A stretch of 34,836 nucleotides of DNA from JANXPZ01 sp033853925 (GCA_033853925.1 JAWOLC010000110.1:1-34836), one strand, 5' to 3'; positions 24,543 to 33,346 are shown, counted from the stretch's first letter. Notes: generated from the letters alone by a model not told the origin. Numbers and translations: made by a program.

Positions 24543-26195
24543 GTGCATCCGGACCTCGACCAGCCAGCCCCGTCCGCGCCGGTAGCGCCCACCCGTCCCT
24601 CGATCCTGCCCGGGATCGTCGCGCTCGCCGCGCTCATGCTCAGCCTGGTGCTGGCGAACGCCTTCCCTCTGCTCGACCCGGACGAGGGGCGCAACGCGGA
24701 GGTCGCTCGCGAGATGGCGGCCGGCGGCCGCCTGCTCGTGCCGCAGCTCGCGGGGATGCCCTACCTCGACAAGCCGCCCGCGTTCTTCTGGGCCGCGGCG
24801 GCGGCGATCGGCGCGGCCGGCGAGGAGCCCTGGGCGGCGCGGTTGCCGGCGGCGCTCGCGGCCGCGCTCACCCTCGCGCTGGTCACGCACTTCGCCCAGC
24901 GGCGCGGCGGCCGGGCCTTCGCGCTGCGCGCGGCGGCGCTCCTCTACACCGCTCCCCTCTTCGCCGTGCTCTCGGCCTACGTGATCTTCGACATGCCGCT
25001 CACCGCGTGCGTCACCGCCGTGTGGCTCGGGCTGGCCGCCGAGGGCACCGAGGGCGTGAGCGCGCGCCGCCGGCTATGGATGTACGCCGCCGTCGCCGCC
25101 GGCCTGCTCGTCAAGGGGCCGGTCATGCTGGCCTGGGCCGTGGGCGGCAGCTTCGGGGGCGCGCTGCTCGCGCGCTCGCGCGCCCCGCTCCGCTGGCTCG
25201 CCTGGTGGCCCGGCTGGCTCCTCGTGCTGGGCGTGGCCGGCGGCTGGTTCGCGCTCGCCAGCGCCCGCTATCCCGAGTATCCGCGCTACGCCTTCCTCGA
25301 GGAATCGCTCGAGCGCCTGACGAGCGGCTCGTTCCGCCGCGAGCAGCCCTGGTGGTTCGTGCCCGCCGCGCTCGCGGGCGGCGCGCTGCCGTGGTCGCTG
25401 GCCACGCCCTGGTGGCGGCGGAGGACCGCCGGGGAGACGAGCATCCTCTCGACCGAGAGCCGCCTCGGCCTGGGCTTCGTGCTCTTCGCCGCCGTCTTCT
25501 TCACCCTCTCCCACTCCAAGCTCGTGACCTACGTGCTGCCCGCCCTGCCGATGCTCGCCTGGACCGCGGCCGAGGCGTGGTCCGACGCCGAGCGCGTGCG
25601 GGCGTGCGCGGTGGGGCTGGCGGTCGTCTTCGCGCTCCTGGCCATCGGCTTCGCGGTCGCCGGCTTCGGTCCGCTGCTCGCGCAGGCGCCGCCTCCCTTC
25701 GACGGGGCGGCGTTCCCCGCCAAGCTCCTGGCGGGCTGCTTCGGCTACGTCGTGCTGCGCTCGGCGGCCGCCTCCGTCGGGCGCCCGGAGCGCGCCTTCG
25801 TCGGGGTCCTGCTCTTCACCCCGGTCGTGCTCCTGGCCGCGGGCGGAACGCTGCAGCGGTACGCGATCTCGCAATCGGGGGAACCGCTCGCGCGCTCCAT
25901 CGCCGCCACCCGGCCGGGCGGCCGCGTGCGCTTCGAGTCGTGCTACAGTCCGGGGACCGATTTCCTGCTCGGGCGGCGCTCGGCCCTGGTGAGCGCGGTC
26001 GGGCGCGAGACCACGAGCAACTACCAGCTCCGCTACCGCGCGACGCTGGTGGCGCGCGGCGAGTGGACGCCGCTCGCCGCGGCCCCGGACTCGAACGGCG
26101 CGGACGTCATCGTGCGCCCCGCAGGCGGGACCGCGCCCGCCGGGTACCTGCCCTTCTTCCGCGACGGCCGGTTCGCCGCCTACGCGAGACGTTAG
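24543..26195 (+). CDS. ArnT/PMT-like glycosyltransferase (GT39/GT83 type)
   Basis: The 550-residue polytopic membrane protein has an early membrane segment followed by DPDEGRNAEVAREM (D45, D47, E48), the catalytic acidic loop of ArnT/dolichyl-phosphate-mannose-type transferases. KPPAFFW near residue 77, LLVKGP near 190 and SKLVTYVLPALPMLAW near 320 are further family signatures. About 11-12 hydrophobic segments are present, with a soluble C-terminal part of about 120 residues. It would move a sugar from a polyprenyl-phosphate carrier to lipid A, a glycolipid or a protein on the outer face of the inner membrane. The start is a GTG without a ribosome site. The amidotransferase gene follows after 44 bases, probably in one operon. 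The acceptor cannot be told. Confidence 0.88.
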   Translation: MHPDLDQPAPSAPVAPTRPSILPGIVALAALMLSLVLANAFPLLDPDEGRNAEVAREMAAGGRLLVPQLAGMPYLDKPPAFFWAAAAAIGAAGEEPWAARLPAALAAALTLALVTHFAQRRGGRAFALRAAALLYTAPLFAVLSAYVIFDMPLTACVTAVWLGLAAEGTEGVSARRRLWMYAAVAAGLLVKGPVMLAWAVGGSFGGALLARSRAPLRWLAWWPGWLLVLGVAGGWFALASARYPEYPRYAFLEESLERLTSGSFRREQPWWFVPAALAGGALPWSLATPWWRRRTAGETSILSTESRLGLGFVLFAAVFFTLSHSKLVTYVLPALPMLAWTAAEAWSDAERVRACAVGLAVVFALLAIGFAVAGFGPLLAQAPPPFDGAAFPAKLLAGCFGYVVLRSAAASVGRPERAFVGVLLFTPVVLLAAGGTLQRYAISQSGEPLARSIAATRPGGRVRFESCYSPGTDFLLGRRSALVSAVGRETTSNYQLRYRATLVARGEWTPLAAAPDSNGADVIVRPAGGTAPAGYLPFFRDGRFAAYARR

Positions 26196-26239
26196 CGCCT
26201 CCCGGGCGCGGGCTCGCCACCAGGAGGAACCTCGATCCC

Positions 26240-28222
26240 ATGTGCGGCATCGCCGGGCTGTGGGCTCCCGACCTCGCTCCCGAGGAGCGCCGGGAGCTGG
26301 TCGAGGACATGCTCGGCTGCCTGCGCCATCGCGGACCGGACGGCCTCGCGCTCTGGCAGGGGGAGGACATCACCCTCGGCCTCACGCGCCTCGCCATCGT
26401 CGCGCCCGAGGAGCCGACGCGCGTCTACGCCAGCGAGGACGGCAGCCGGCACGCCGTGGTGAACGGCGAGATCTACAACCACCTCGAGCTGGCGGCACGG
26501 CTGGCCGCGCGCGGCCACACGCTCGCGCCCGGTCCCGACACGGTCGTGGTGCCGCACCTCTTCGAGGAGCACGACCTGGACTTCCCCGTCCACCTGGACG
26601 GCATGTTCGCGGTGGCCCTGTGGGACGGCGCGGCCCAGCGCCTGGTCCTGGCGCGGGACCGCGCCGGCGAGAAGCCGCTCTTCTACACCGCCGATCGGCC
26701 CGAGCATCGCGGGCGCTTCGCCTTCGCCTCGGAGCCGCGGGCGCTCGTGCGGCTGCCCTGGGTCTCGCGCGACCCGGCGGCGGGGGCGCTCGTCCGCTAC
26801 CTGGCCCACGGCTTCTTCGCCGGCGGCGACGCGGCCTTCGCCGCGCTGCGGCAGCTCCCGCCGGCGCACGCGCTGGAACGGCGCGGCGGCGTCACGCGCC
26901 TCCTCCGCTACTGGCGGCCGTGGGACGGGCTCCAGCCCGCGCGACGCATGAGCGACGACGTGCTGGCGGAGGCGACGCGCGAGACGCTCGCGGAGGCGGT
27001 CGAGTCGCGCATGCCCGGCGACGTGCCCTTCGGCGTGTTCCTCTCGGGCGGCGTGGACTCGGGGCTCGTCGCCACGCTGGCCGCGCGTCGCGGCCACCGC
27101 TTCCCGGTGTTCAGCATGAAGCTGGCGGGGCACGGCTACGACGAGACGAGCTTCGCCCGCATGGTGGCCGGCCAGGTGGGCGCCGAGTACCACGAGGCCG
27201 AGATGGACCACGTCGCGGGCGCGGAGGCAATCGCCAGCTTCGCCGCGGCCATGGACCAGCCCCTCGGCGATCCGAGCGTGCTGCCCACCTGGGCGCTGGC
27301 GCGGCTCGCCTCCCGCCACGTGCCGGTCGTGCTGACCGGCGAAGGCGGCGACGAGCTGTTCGGCGGCTATCCCACGTACCTCGGCCACCGCTGGATCGGG
27401 ATCTCGCGGCGCGTGCCGGAGCCTCTCGCCCTGGCCGCCCGGGCCGTGGCGCGCAGCCTGCGGCCCAAGGACACGCACGTCAGCCTCCCCCACCTCGTCG
27501 AGCGCTTCCTCGAGGCGAGGTCCATGGACCCCCTGGACCGGCACCTGGCCTGGTTCGGCACGGCCACGCCCGAGGCGGCGCGCCGGCTGCTCGCGCCCGA
27601 GCTGCGTGCCGGGCTCGCGCCGGACGAGGACCGAGGCTACCTGCGCGAGTTCGCGGCGCGCGCCGCCGACGCCGGCTTGCCCGGCTGGCCCGCCCGACCG
27701 GGGCTCATGATCTGGCAGTTGCTGGACTTCGATCTCTATCTGGGCGGCGGGCTCCTGACGAAGGTGGACCGCTGCACCATGGCGCACAGCGTCGAGTCGC
27801 GGGCGCCGTTCCTCAGGCACCCGCTCGTCCGCTTCGCCCTGGGGCTGCCCGAGGAGGCGAAGCTGCGCGGGCGGACGGGGAAGCGGGCGCTCCGGCTGGC
27901 CGCCCGGGGGCTCCTGCCGCCCGCCATCCTGGCGCGCCGCAAGCAGGGATTCTCGCCGCCGTTCTCGGCCTGGGCGCGAGGCCCGCTGCGGCCGCTCGTG
28001 GAGTCGTGGCTCGGACACGAGCGCGTGCGCGCGGCCGGGGTGCTGGAGCCGGAGGCGGTACGGCGCGTGCTCGGGGAGCACGCGTCGGGCCGCGCGGAGC
28101 GCGGGCGCACGCTGTGGACGCTCCTCAGCCTCCAGATGTGGGCGGAGGCGTGGGTGGGCGGGGCGGGAGAGCGAGAGCGCCAGAGCGTGGCGGGTCGTCA
28201 GGGAGCGGAGCGCGAGAAGTAG
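26240..28222 (+). CDS. asnB: Asparagine synthase-type glutamine amidotransferase
   Basis: I chose the ATG at 26240 because processing yields the N-terminal catalytic Cys2 (MCGIAG) and AGGAGG lies upstream. The 660-residue protein has the class II glutaminase domain (HRGPDG, NGEIYNH) and the synthetase domain with the PP-loop SGGVDS at residues 269-274, followed by GEGGDELFGGYP and LLTKVDRCTMAHSVESRAPFL. This is the AsnB pattern: ATP-dependent amidation with glutamine. Beside an ArnT-like transferase, it may modify a surface polymer or lipid rather than make free asparagine; such asnB-like genes are common in polysaccharide clusters. The last 25 residues are charged and low in complexity. Confidence 0.9.
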   Translation: MCGIAGLWAPDLAPEERRELVEDMLGCLRHRGPDGLALWQGEDITLGLTRLAIVAPEEPTRVYASEDGSRHAVVNGEIYNHLELAARLAARGHTLAPGPDTVVVPHLFEEHDLDFPVHLDGMFAVALWDGAAQRLVLARDRAGEKPLFYTADRPEHRGRFAFASEPRALVRLPWVSRDPAAGALVRYLAHGFFAGGDAAFAALRQLPPAHALERRGGVTRLLRYWRPWDGLQPARRMSDDVLAEATRETLAEAVESRMPGDVPFGVFLSGGVDSGLVATLAARRGHRFPVFSMKLAGHGYDETSFARMVAGQVGAEYHEAEMDHVAGAEAIASFAAAMDQPLGDPSVLPTWALARLASRHVPVVLTGEGGDELFGGYPTYLGHRWIGISRRVPEPLALAARAVARSLRPKDTHVSLPHLVERFLEARSMDPLDRHLAWFGTATPEAARRLLAPELRAGLAPDEDRGYLREFAARAADAGLPGWPARPGLMIWQLLDFDLYLGGGLLTKVDRCTMAHSVESRAPFLRHPLVRFALGLPEEAKLRGRTGKRALRLAARGLLPPAILARRKQGFSPPFSAWARGPLRPLVESWLGHERVRAAGVLEPEAVRRVLGEHASGRAERGRTLWTLLSLQMWAEAWVGGAGERERQSVAGRQGAEREK

Positions 28223-28240
28223 CTCCGGGGAGGAGCGTGA

Positions 28241-28259
28241 CGGGCCGCCCCGCGGCCCG
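28241..28259 (+). terminator. Weak hairpin between asnB and the MFS gene
   Basis: An 8-bp perfect stem (28241-28248 with 28252-28259) with a 3-base loop lies 19 bases after asnB. The MFS gene starts 44 bases later, so this could be an attenuating element or chance. Confidence 0.3.
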
Positions 28260-28302
28260 CGCCGGGCCCCGGGGACCGCTTCCGCAGGCAGCGTGAGGTC
28301 GC

Positions 28303-29526
28303 ATGCTCTCCTGGTGGCGTGAGCTGGGCCGAGAGGAACGCGCGGCGCTGATCGCCGCCGCCGGCGGCTGGGGCGTGGACGCCTTCGACTACATGATCTA
28401 CAGCTTCGCCATCCCCGCGCTGATCGTCGCCTGGGGCATGACGCGCGCCGAGGCGGGGCTGATCGCCACCTCGACGCTGCTCTTCTCCGCCGCCGGTGGC
28501 TGGCTCGCGGGCGCGCTCTCCGACCGCGTGGGCCGCGTGCGCATGCTGCAAGCCACGATCGCCTGGTTCGCGCTCTTCACCTTCCTCTCGGGCTTCAGCC
28601 AGTCGTTCGCGCAGCTCCTCGTGCTCCGCAGCCTGCAGGGCCTGGGCTTCGGCGGCGAGTGGGCGGTCGGCGCGGCCCTCGTGGGCGAGATCATCCGCCC
28701 GCGGCATCGGGGCAAGGCCGTGGGCACGGTGCAGAGCGGCTGGGCCCTGGGCTGGGGCGTGGCGGCGATCCTCTACGCCCTCTACTTCTCGCTCCTGCCC
28801 GCCGGGCTCGCGTGGCGCGCGCTCTTCTGGACCGGCCTCCTGCCCGCGCTGCTCACGCTCTACGTCCGCCGCCGCGTCCGCGAGCCCGAAGCCTCCGTCG
28901 CGGCGCGGCTGCAGGCACGAGAGCGCGGGCAGTTCCTGGTGATCTTCACGCCCCGTCTCCTCGGCACCACCGCGCTGGCCAGCCTGATGGCCACCGGCAT
29001 GCAGGGCGGCTACTACGCCGTCACCACCTGGCTCCCCACCTACCTCAAGACGGTGCGGGGGCTGTCGATCGTCGACACCGGCGCCTACCTCGTGGTGATC
29101 GTGGCCGGCTCGTTCGCGGGCTATCTCACGGCGGCGTGGGCTTCGGATCGACTGGGGCGCCGGGCGGGGTTCATCGTCTTCGCCGCCGGCTCGGTGCTCG
29201 TGGCCCTCACCTACACGCTCGTGCCCATCGGCGACGCCGTGATGCTCTTCCTCGGCTTCCCGCTCGGCTTCTTCGTCTCGGGCAACTTCAGCGGGGTGGG
29301 CGCGTTCTTCGCCGAACTGTTCCCCGGCGCCGTGCGCGGCTCGGGCATGGGCTTCGCGTACAACTTCGGCCGCGGAGCGGGCGCGACCTTTCCGCTCCTG
29401 GTCGGCTTCCTGAGCGCGAGGCTCCCGCTCGGAGCCGCGATCGGGGCCTTCGCGGGCTTCGCCTACCTCCTGGTGCTCGTGACCGTGATCGCTCTGCCGG
29501 AGACGCGGGGCCGGGCGCTGGCCTAG
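28303..29526 (+). CDS. MFS transporter, possibly carboxylate/sialate:H+ symporter type
   Basis: The 407-residue protein has about 12 hydrophobic segments and the MFS loop motif between segments 2 and 3 (GALSDRVGRVRM) with its repeat in the second half (WASDRLGRRAG). The first helix WGVDAFDYMIYSF has the paired acidic residues of the AAHS/SHS (sialate, lactate, aromatic acid) proton symporters, and RSLQGLGFGGEWAVGAAL fits the same group. The C-terminus ALPETRGRAL is standard for MFS. The substrate is likely an organic acid; a link to the glcD/glcE oxidase would be speculation since the genes are 20 kb apart. Its stop codon lies inside a hairpin shared with the convergent neighbour. Confidence 0.88.
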   Translation: MLSWWRELGREERAALIAAAGGWGVDAFDYMIYSFAIPALIVAWGMTRAEAGLIATSTLLFSAAGGWLAGALSDRVGRVRMLQATIAWFALFTFLSGFSQSFAQLLVLRSLQGLGFGGEWAVGAALVGEIIRPRHRGKAVGTVQSGWALGWGVAAILYALYFSLLPAGLAWRALFWTGLLPALLTLYVRRRVREPEASVAARLQARERGQFLVIFTPRLLGTTALASLMATGMQGGYYAVTTWLPTYLKTVRGLSIVDTGAYLVVIVAGSFAGYLTAAWASDRLGRRAGFIVFAAGSVLVALTYTLVPIGDAVMLFLGFPLGFFVSGNFSGVGAFFAELFPGAVRGSGMGFAYNFGRGAGATFPLLVGFLSARLPLGAAIGAFAGFAYLLVLVTVIALPETRGRALA

Positions 29527-29552
29527 CGTCCTGTCCCGGGACTGGACGCTAG
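29523..29552. terminator. Bidirectional terminator containing both stop codons
   Basis: CTAGCGTCC (29523-29531) and GGACGCTAG (29544-29552) form a perfect 9-bp stem with a 12-base loop that contains the palindrome TCCCGGGA. The left arm contains the TAG of the MFS gene and the right arm the TAG of the convergent surface-repeat gene. Confidence 0.6.
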
Positions 29553-30070
29553 AAGGACCAGTTCACGATCGGCAGGAAGGGGATCTTGCCCTTCTGGATG
29601 ATGTTGCCGATGCCGATCTGGAGCCCGCGCATCGTCTCCGTGAAGTTCACGAAGCCGATCTGCACGCCGTGCATGTCCTTGGTCACGTTGACCCAGCCCA
29701 GCGCGACGCCGTTCATCGACTGGCTCTGGTTGTAGAGCCCCGACTGGAAACCCGTGAACTGGGCGCGGGTCACGTTCACCCAGCCTTCCTGGTAGCCGAG
29801 GAAGTTCTTCTCCACGTAGTTCACGGCCCCGAGCTGCCAGGCGAAGCCGGAGCCCGTGTCGTGGTTCACGAGCCCCCAGTCCACTCCGGTCACGTCCGCG
29901 TTCTTGCCGTAGAGGAGGTCGAGACGCACTCCCGAGACCGAGCGGTCCACCGGCACGAGCTGCGCGGGAGGGAAGAGCGCCACCTGGATGGGGGCGGACT
30001 GGGCGTGGGCCAGCGGGACGAGGGCGACGAGCGCCACCAGGGCGAGCGAGAGGCCGAGGATGCGACGCAT
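29549..30070 (-). CDS. LA_2272-type surface repeat protein
   Basis: The 173-residue product has a signal peptide (cleavage near AHAQ). After about 40 residues it runs as consecutive units of about 21 residues of the form GxxxGxVNxxxxxxGxQxGxxN: WGLVNHDTG, WQLGAVNYVEKN, EGWVNVTRAQ, SGLYNQSQS, LGWVNVTKD, IGFVNFTET and IGIGNIIQ. This matches the surface-repeat proteins first noted in Leptospira (LA_2272 family). The repeats suggest a beta-solenoid or beta-rich cell-surface protein. GGAGG is close to the ATG. A -35/-10 pair lies about 95-120 bases upstream, so it can be expressed apart from the small gene before it. Confidence 0.85.
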   Translation of the reverse strand: MRRILGLSLALVALVALVPLAHAQSAPIQVALFPPAQLVPVDRSVSGVRLDLLYGKNADVTGVDWGLVNHDTGSGFAWQLGAVNYVEKNFLGYQEGWVNVTRAQFTGFQSGLYNQSQSMNGVALGWVNVTKDMHGVQIGFVNFTETMRGLQIGIGNIIQKGKIPFLPIVNWSF

Positions 30071-30163
30071 GGAACCTCCGGGTCCAGAGCCACAGCGTGA
30101 CCGCCCCGTGGCGGGGCGGTGGGACGATCTCGGCTCCGAGGCGGCCGAGCGAGGTCGAGCAGG

Positions 30164-30192
30164 ACGCTAACGCCCGGACGACCGAGGGTCAA
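30164..30192 (-). promoter_or_regulatory. Sigma70-type promoter of the surface-repeat gene
   Basis: On the minus strand, TTGACC (30187-30192) and TAGCGT (30164-30169) are separated by exactly 17 bases. The transcript start is expected near 30157. Confidence 0.6.
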
Positions 30193-30257
30193 AGGTCCAG
30201 GCGCGGCAGGTCGGCGCGCCGGGCGGCCGGCTCGGACCCGCGCCGAATCGGGATGGC

Positions 30258-30431
30258 TCAGCCCCCGCGGACGGCCACGCCGATGTAGTAGGGCCAGATG
30301 ATGATGGCGAGGATGGCCTTCCCGACCGGCAGGTGCAGGTAGCCGATCGTGAACAGCCAGCCCATCGCCCAGATCAGCCCGAACGAGCCGCCCCTCTCGG
30401 TCCTGACCTTGACCTTGGTCTCTTCTGCCAT
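30258..30431 (-). CDS. 57-residue membrane protein
   Basis: This short gene reads MAEETKVKVRTERGG, then two hydrophobic segments (SFGLIWAMGWLFTIGYLHL and KAILAIIIWPYYIGVAV) and a stop. A strong GAGAGGAG lies about 6 bases before the ATG, and a good -35/-10 pair lies upstream. The charged cytoplasmic N-terminus, a short turn with Pro-Val-Gly-Lys and the aromatic WPYY are reminiscent of conserved small inner-membrane hairpin proteins. The function is unknown. It is encoded just upstream of the surface-repeat gene on the same strand, with about 190 bases between. Confidence 0.72.
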   Translation of the reverse strand: MAEETKVKVRTERGGSFGLIWAMGWLFTIGYLHLPVGKAILAIIIWPYYIGVAVRGG

Positions 30432-30580
30432 CGCGGACTCCTCTCGCGGCCGCGCCTCGCCCGGCGCGAGTCTGTGGTGGTCCTCCGACGTGCGCTCCGC
30501 CGCGGGCGCGCGCGGGGGCGCGGTCCTGGCGCCGGCTGCGGTCGCGCCCGACCGGCGCTACCCAGGGGCCTGAAGCGCGC

Positions 30581-30609
30581 AGCCTACACCGCCGGCTCCC
30601 GCCCGTCAG
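30581..30609 (-). promoter_or_regulatory. Candidate promoter of the 57-residue protein gene
   Basis: On the minus strand, CTGACG (30604-30609) and TAGGCT (30581-30586) are spaced by 17 bases. The leader to the ATG at 30431 would be about 140 bases. Confidence 0.45.
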
Positions 30610-30672
30610 CCGTTCATCCCGCCCGCGGAATCCGCGCCGGCCGGGCGCGGCCAGCACCGAAGGCCTTCCGCC

Positions 30673-30701
30673 TTCCCCTGGCCGTGGAAACCCTCTAGAA
30701 T
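30673..30701 (+). promoter_or_regulatory. Candidate promoter of the phosphoesterase gene
   Basis: TAGAAT (30696-30701) is the best -10 box in the region; TTCCCC 17 bases upstream is a poor -35. The leader to the ATG at 30974 would be about 265 bases. The whole gap 30432-30973 holds these two divergent promoters and an unconvincing 63-codon frame. Confidence 0.45.
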
Positions 30702-30973
30702 TGCGCTGACTGTTCCACCCCGCGCGGGCCAGGCATTCGAGCCGCGTGGCCCCCTCATGGACTCTGCAGCGCGGGAAGCGCCGCCATGCTCCACGCCTTG
30801 CTCGACATCGTGCCCGCGGACCCGATCGCCCGCCTTGCGGCGTGCCGGCGGGCCGCGCCGATGGCGATGCGGCCGGTCGCGGGCGCCCCGCCCCACCTCG
30901 CCCCGACGCAACCGAACCGCCCCAGCATGCCGCCTCCGGGCGCCCCCGCCCGGAGTTCCGAGAGGAGTGAAGG

Positions 30974-33319
30974 ATGAGGAACCCCGCGAAGCTCACCACG
31001 CTCTTGGCCGCCTTCGTCTTCGGCTTCGCGCCCGCGGCCCTCCCCGCCGCCGCCGCCCCAGCCGGCGTGGAGCAGGCTCAGGTGGACGTCATGTTGAAGA
31101 CGCCCTACCTCATCTACCCCGGGGTCGTGGGACAGATGGAAGTGCTCTGGCAGCTCTCGGGGACCTACACCTCGACGATCGAGTGGGGCACCGACCTGAC
31201 GTACTCCTCCGGGAGTGACGTGAGCAACGAGTACGGCACGGCCAACCAGCACGCCTACACGATCACCGGCCTGCTGCCCGCCACCAAGTACTACTACCGG
31301 ATCACCACGCTCGGCGTCTCGTACACGGGCTCCTTCCTCTCCGCCCCGACGAGCGACGCCACCCAGCTCAAGTTCCTGGTCTACGGCGACACGCGCTCGT
31401 ACCCCGACCAGCACAACACGGAGGCCGGCACCCTGCTGTCCGTGATCGGGGGCGATCCCGCCTATCAGAGCTTCACGCTCTTCATGGGCGACTACGTCCT
31501 CAACGGCGCCACGGAGAGCTACTGGTCCTCGGAGTGGTTCGCCTTCTCCTACACGAACATCCGCAACCTGACGGCCAGCCTGCCCTACGCCGGCTGCATG
31601 GGGAACCACGAGACGTACGGCACGGGCTCGACGCTGTTCCCGAAGTACTTCCCCTATCCGTTCGCGGGGAGCCGCTACTACTACTCCTTCGACTACGGCC
31701 CGGCCCACGTGACGGTCCTCGACCTGTACGTGTCGGGGTCGACGGGGACGTTCGACACGACCAGCGCCCAGGGCCTCTGGTTCAAGAACGATCTCGCCAC
31801 CTCGACCAAGCCCTGGAAGTTCGTCGTCCTGCACGAGCCCGGCTGGGCGGCTTCGAACACCTGCGGCACGGGACACCCGAACAACACCTACGTGCAGAAT
31901 CAGGTCGAGCCGATCTGCGAGCGCTACGGCGTGGCCGCGGTGTTCGCGGGGCACAACCACTATTACGCCCGCGCCGTGGTGAACGGCGTCCAGCACGTCA
32001 CCTCGGGCGGCGGCGGCGCGCCGCTGAGCACGGGCTGCCTGGGACAGCCGAACGAGGTGGCCTATCTGAGCGACTACAACTACGCCAAGGTCGCCATCAA
32101 CGGCGGCGTGCTGCACTTCGACGCCATCAACCGCACGACCGGCGGGGTGATCGACTCGTTCACGATCACCCGCACCATTCCCGACGTGACGCCGCCGGCC
32201 GTGGCCCTGACCTCTCCCGACGGAGGCGAGGACTGGAAGGCGGGATCGAGCCACGCCATCACCTGGACGGCCACGGACGCCGTGGGCGTCACCGGCGTGG
32301 ACCTCGCCTACTCCACGGACGGCGGGGCGAGCTTCCCGAACGCGATCGCCACGGGCCTGGCCAACACCGGCTCGTACCCCTGGACCGTGCCCAACGCGCC
32401 GGGCAGCGCCGTGCGCGTGCGGGCCCGGGCGCACGACGCCGCCGGCAACCTGGGGGCGGATTCGAGCGCCACGAACTTCAGCATCTCCACCTGGACGATC
32501 ACCGCCAGCGCCGGCCCGGGCGGCAGCGTCGTCCCGAGCGGCGTGGTGCCCGTGCTGGAGGGGGCGAGCCAGCACTTCTCGATCGCTCCCGCCCCCGGGA
32601 ACCAGGTCGCCTCGCTCATCGTGGACGGTAGCCCCGTGGCCGCGGACACCGCCTACACCTTCACCAACGTCACCGCCCACCACACCCTGGTCGCCTCGTT
32701 CGGCGACGCGACCGCGCCGCTCGTGCACGTCACCTCTCCCGTGGGCGGCGAGCGCTGGAACATGGGAACGGAGCACACCGTCACCTGGACGGCCAGCGAC
32801 GACGGGGGGATCGACTCGGTCAACGTGGACTTCTCCCTCGCCGGACCGGGCGGACCCTGGCTGCCGGTGGCGCACGGGCTCGCGAATTCGGGCTCGTGCC
32901 CGTGGACCCTGCCCAACCAGGCCTCGGACAGCGCCCTCGTGCGCGTGACCGCCTTCGACCCGGCGCTGAACGCGGGCAGCGACGCCAGTGACAGCCTGTT
33001 CCACGTCGTGAACCCCAATGCCGCGGTCGGCGACGGCGGTCCCGCGGTGCTGGCGCTCGCGCGCCCGCAGCCGAATCCCGGGCCGGGCGGATCCCTGCTG
33101 CGCTTCTCGCTGCCCGCCGCGGGCCGCGCGCGGCTCGAGGTCCTCGACCTGGCGGGACGCCGGCTCTGGCAGCGGACGGCGGAGCTGGGCCCGGGCACGC
33201 ACGCCGTGCGCTGGAACGGCACGACGGACGCGGGGGCGCGGCTGGAGTCGGGGCTCTACTTCGTGCGCCTGGTCACGCCCTGGGGCACGCGCACCCAGCG
33301 CCTCTCGCTGCTCGAATAG
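30974..33319 (+). CDS. Secreted modular metallophosphoesterase with C-terminal sorting domain
   Basis: The 781-residue protein has a signal peptide (about 1-28), a fibronectin-III-like domain of the purple-acid-phosphatase N-terminal type (about 38-125), and a calcineurin-like phosphoesterase domain with GDTR (D139), GD (D173), GNHE (210-213), H287 and GHNH (H327, H329). The GDxxY tyrosine of true purple enzymes is missing (Leu at that place), so it is probably not a purple phosphatase proper. Then come two homologous Ig-like domains (about 405-505 and 590-680), with an InlB-B-like repeat between them (TITASAGPGGSVVPSG). The end (QPNPGPGGSLLRFSLP to LYFVRLVTPWG) is a FlgD/T9SS-like domain used for secretion or surface attachment. 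GAGGAG precedes the ATG. A strong hairpin follows. Confidence 0.92.
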   Translation: MRNPAKLTTLLAAFVFGFAPAALPAAAAPAGVEQAQVDVMLKTPYLIYPGVVGQMEVLWQLSGTYTSTIEWGTDLTYSSGSDVSNEYGTANQHAYTITGLLPATKYYYRITTLGVSYTGSFLSAPTSDATQLKFLVYGDTRSYPDQHNTEAGTLLSVIGGDPAYQSFTLFMGDYVLNGATESYWSSEWFAFSYTNIRNLTASLPYAGCMGNHETYGTGSTLFPKYFPYPFAGSRYYYSFDYGPAHVTVLDLYVSGSTGTFDTTSAQGLWFKNDLATSTKPWKFVVLHEPGWAASNTCGTGHPNNTYVQNQVEPICERYGVAAVFAGHNHYYARAVVNGVQHVTSGGGGAPLSTGCLGQPNEVAYLSDYNYAKVAINGGVLHFDAINRTTGGVIDSFTITRTIPDVTPPAVALTSPDGGEDWKAGSSHAITWTATDAVGVTGVDLAYSTDGGASFPNAIATGLANTGSYPWTVPNAPGSAVRVRARAHDAAGNLGADSSATNFSISTWTITASAGPGGSVVPSGVVPVLEGASQHFSIAPAPGNQVASLIVDGSPVAADTAYTFTNVTAHHTLVASFGDATAPLVHVTSPVGGERWNMGTEHTVTWTASDDGGIDSVNVDFSLAGPGGPWLPVAHGLANSGSCPWTLPNQASDSALVRVTAFDPALNAGSDASDSLFHVVNPNAAVGDGGPAVLALARPQPNPGPGGSLLRFSLPAAGRARLEVLDLAGRRLWQRTAELGPGTHAVRWNGTTDAGARLESGLYFVRLVTPWGTRTQRLSLLE
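32194..33009 (+). repeat. Two Ig-like repeats in the phosphoesterase
   Basis: The units at about 32194-32493 and 32740-33009 share SPxGGExW, HxxTWTAxDxxG and GLANTGSYPWTVPN / GLANSGSCPWTLPN. They flank the InlB-like unit, so the region is a string of beta-sandwich spacers holding the catalytic domain away from the surface. Confidence 0.75.
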
Positions 33320-33346
33320 CCCGGCGCCACCGCCGGCCCGAGCGAG

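Noticed and set aside
30786..30977. A 63-codon frame whose TGA overlaps the phosphoesterase ATG
   Set aside because: There is a weak ribosome site and Pro/Ala/Arg-rich low complexity. It could be an upstream frame, but I see no positive support.
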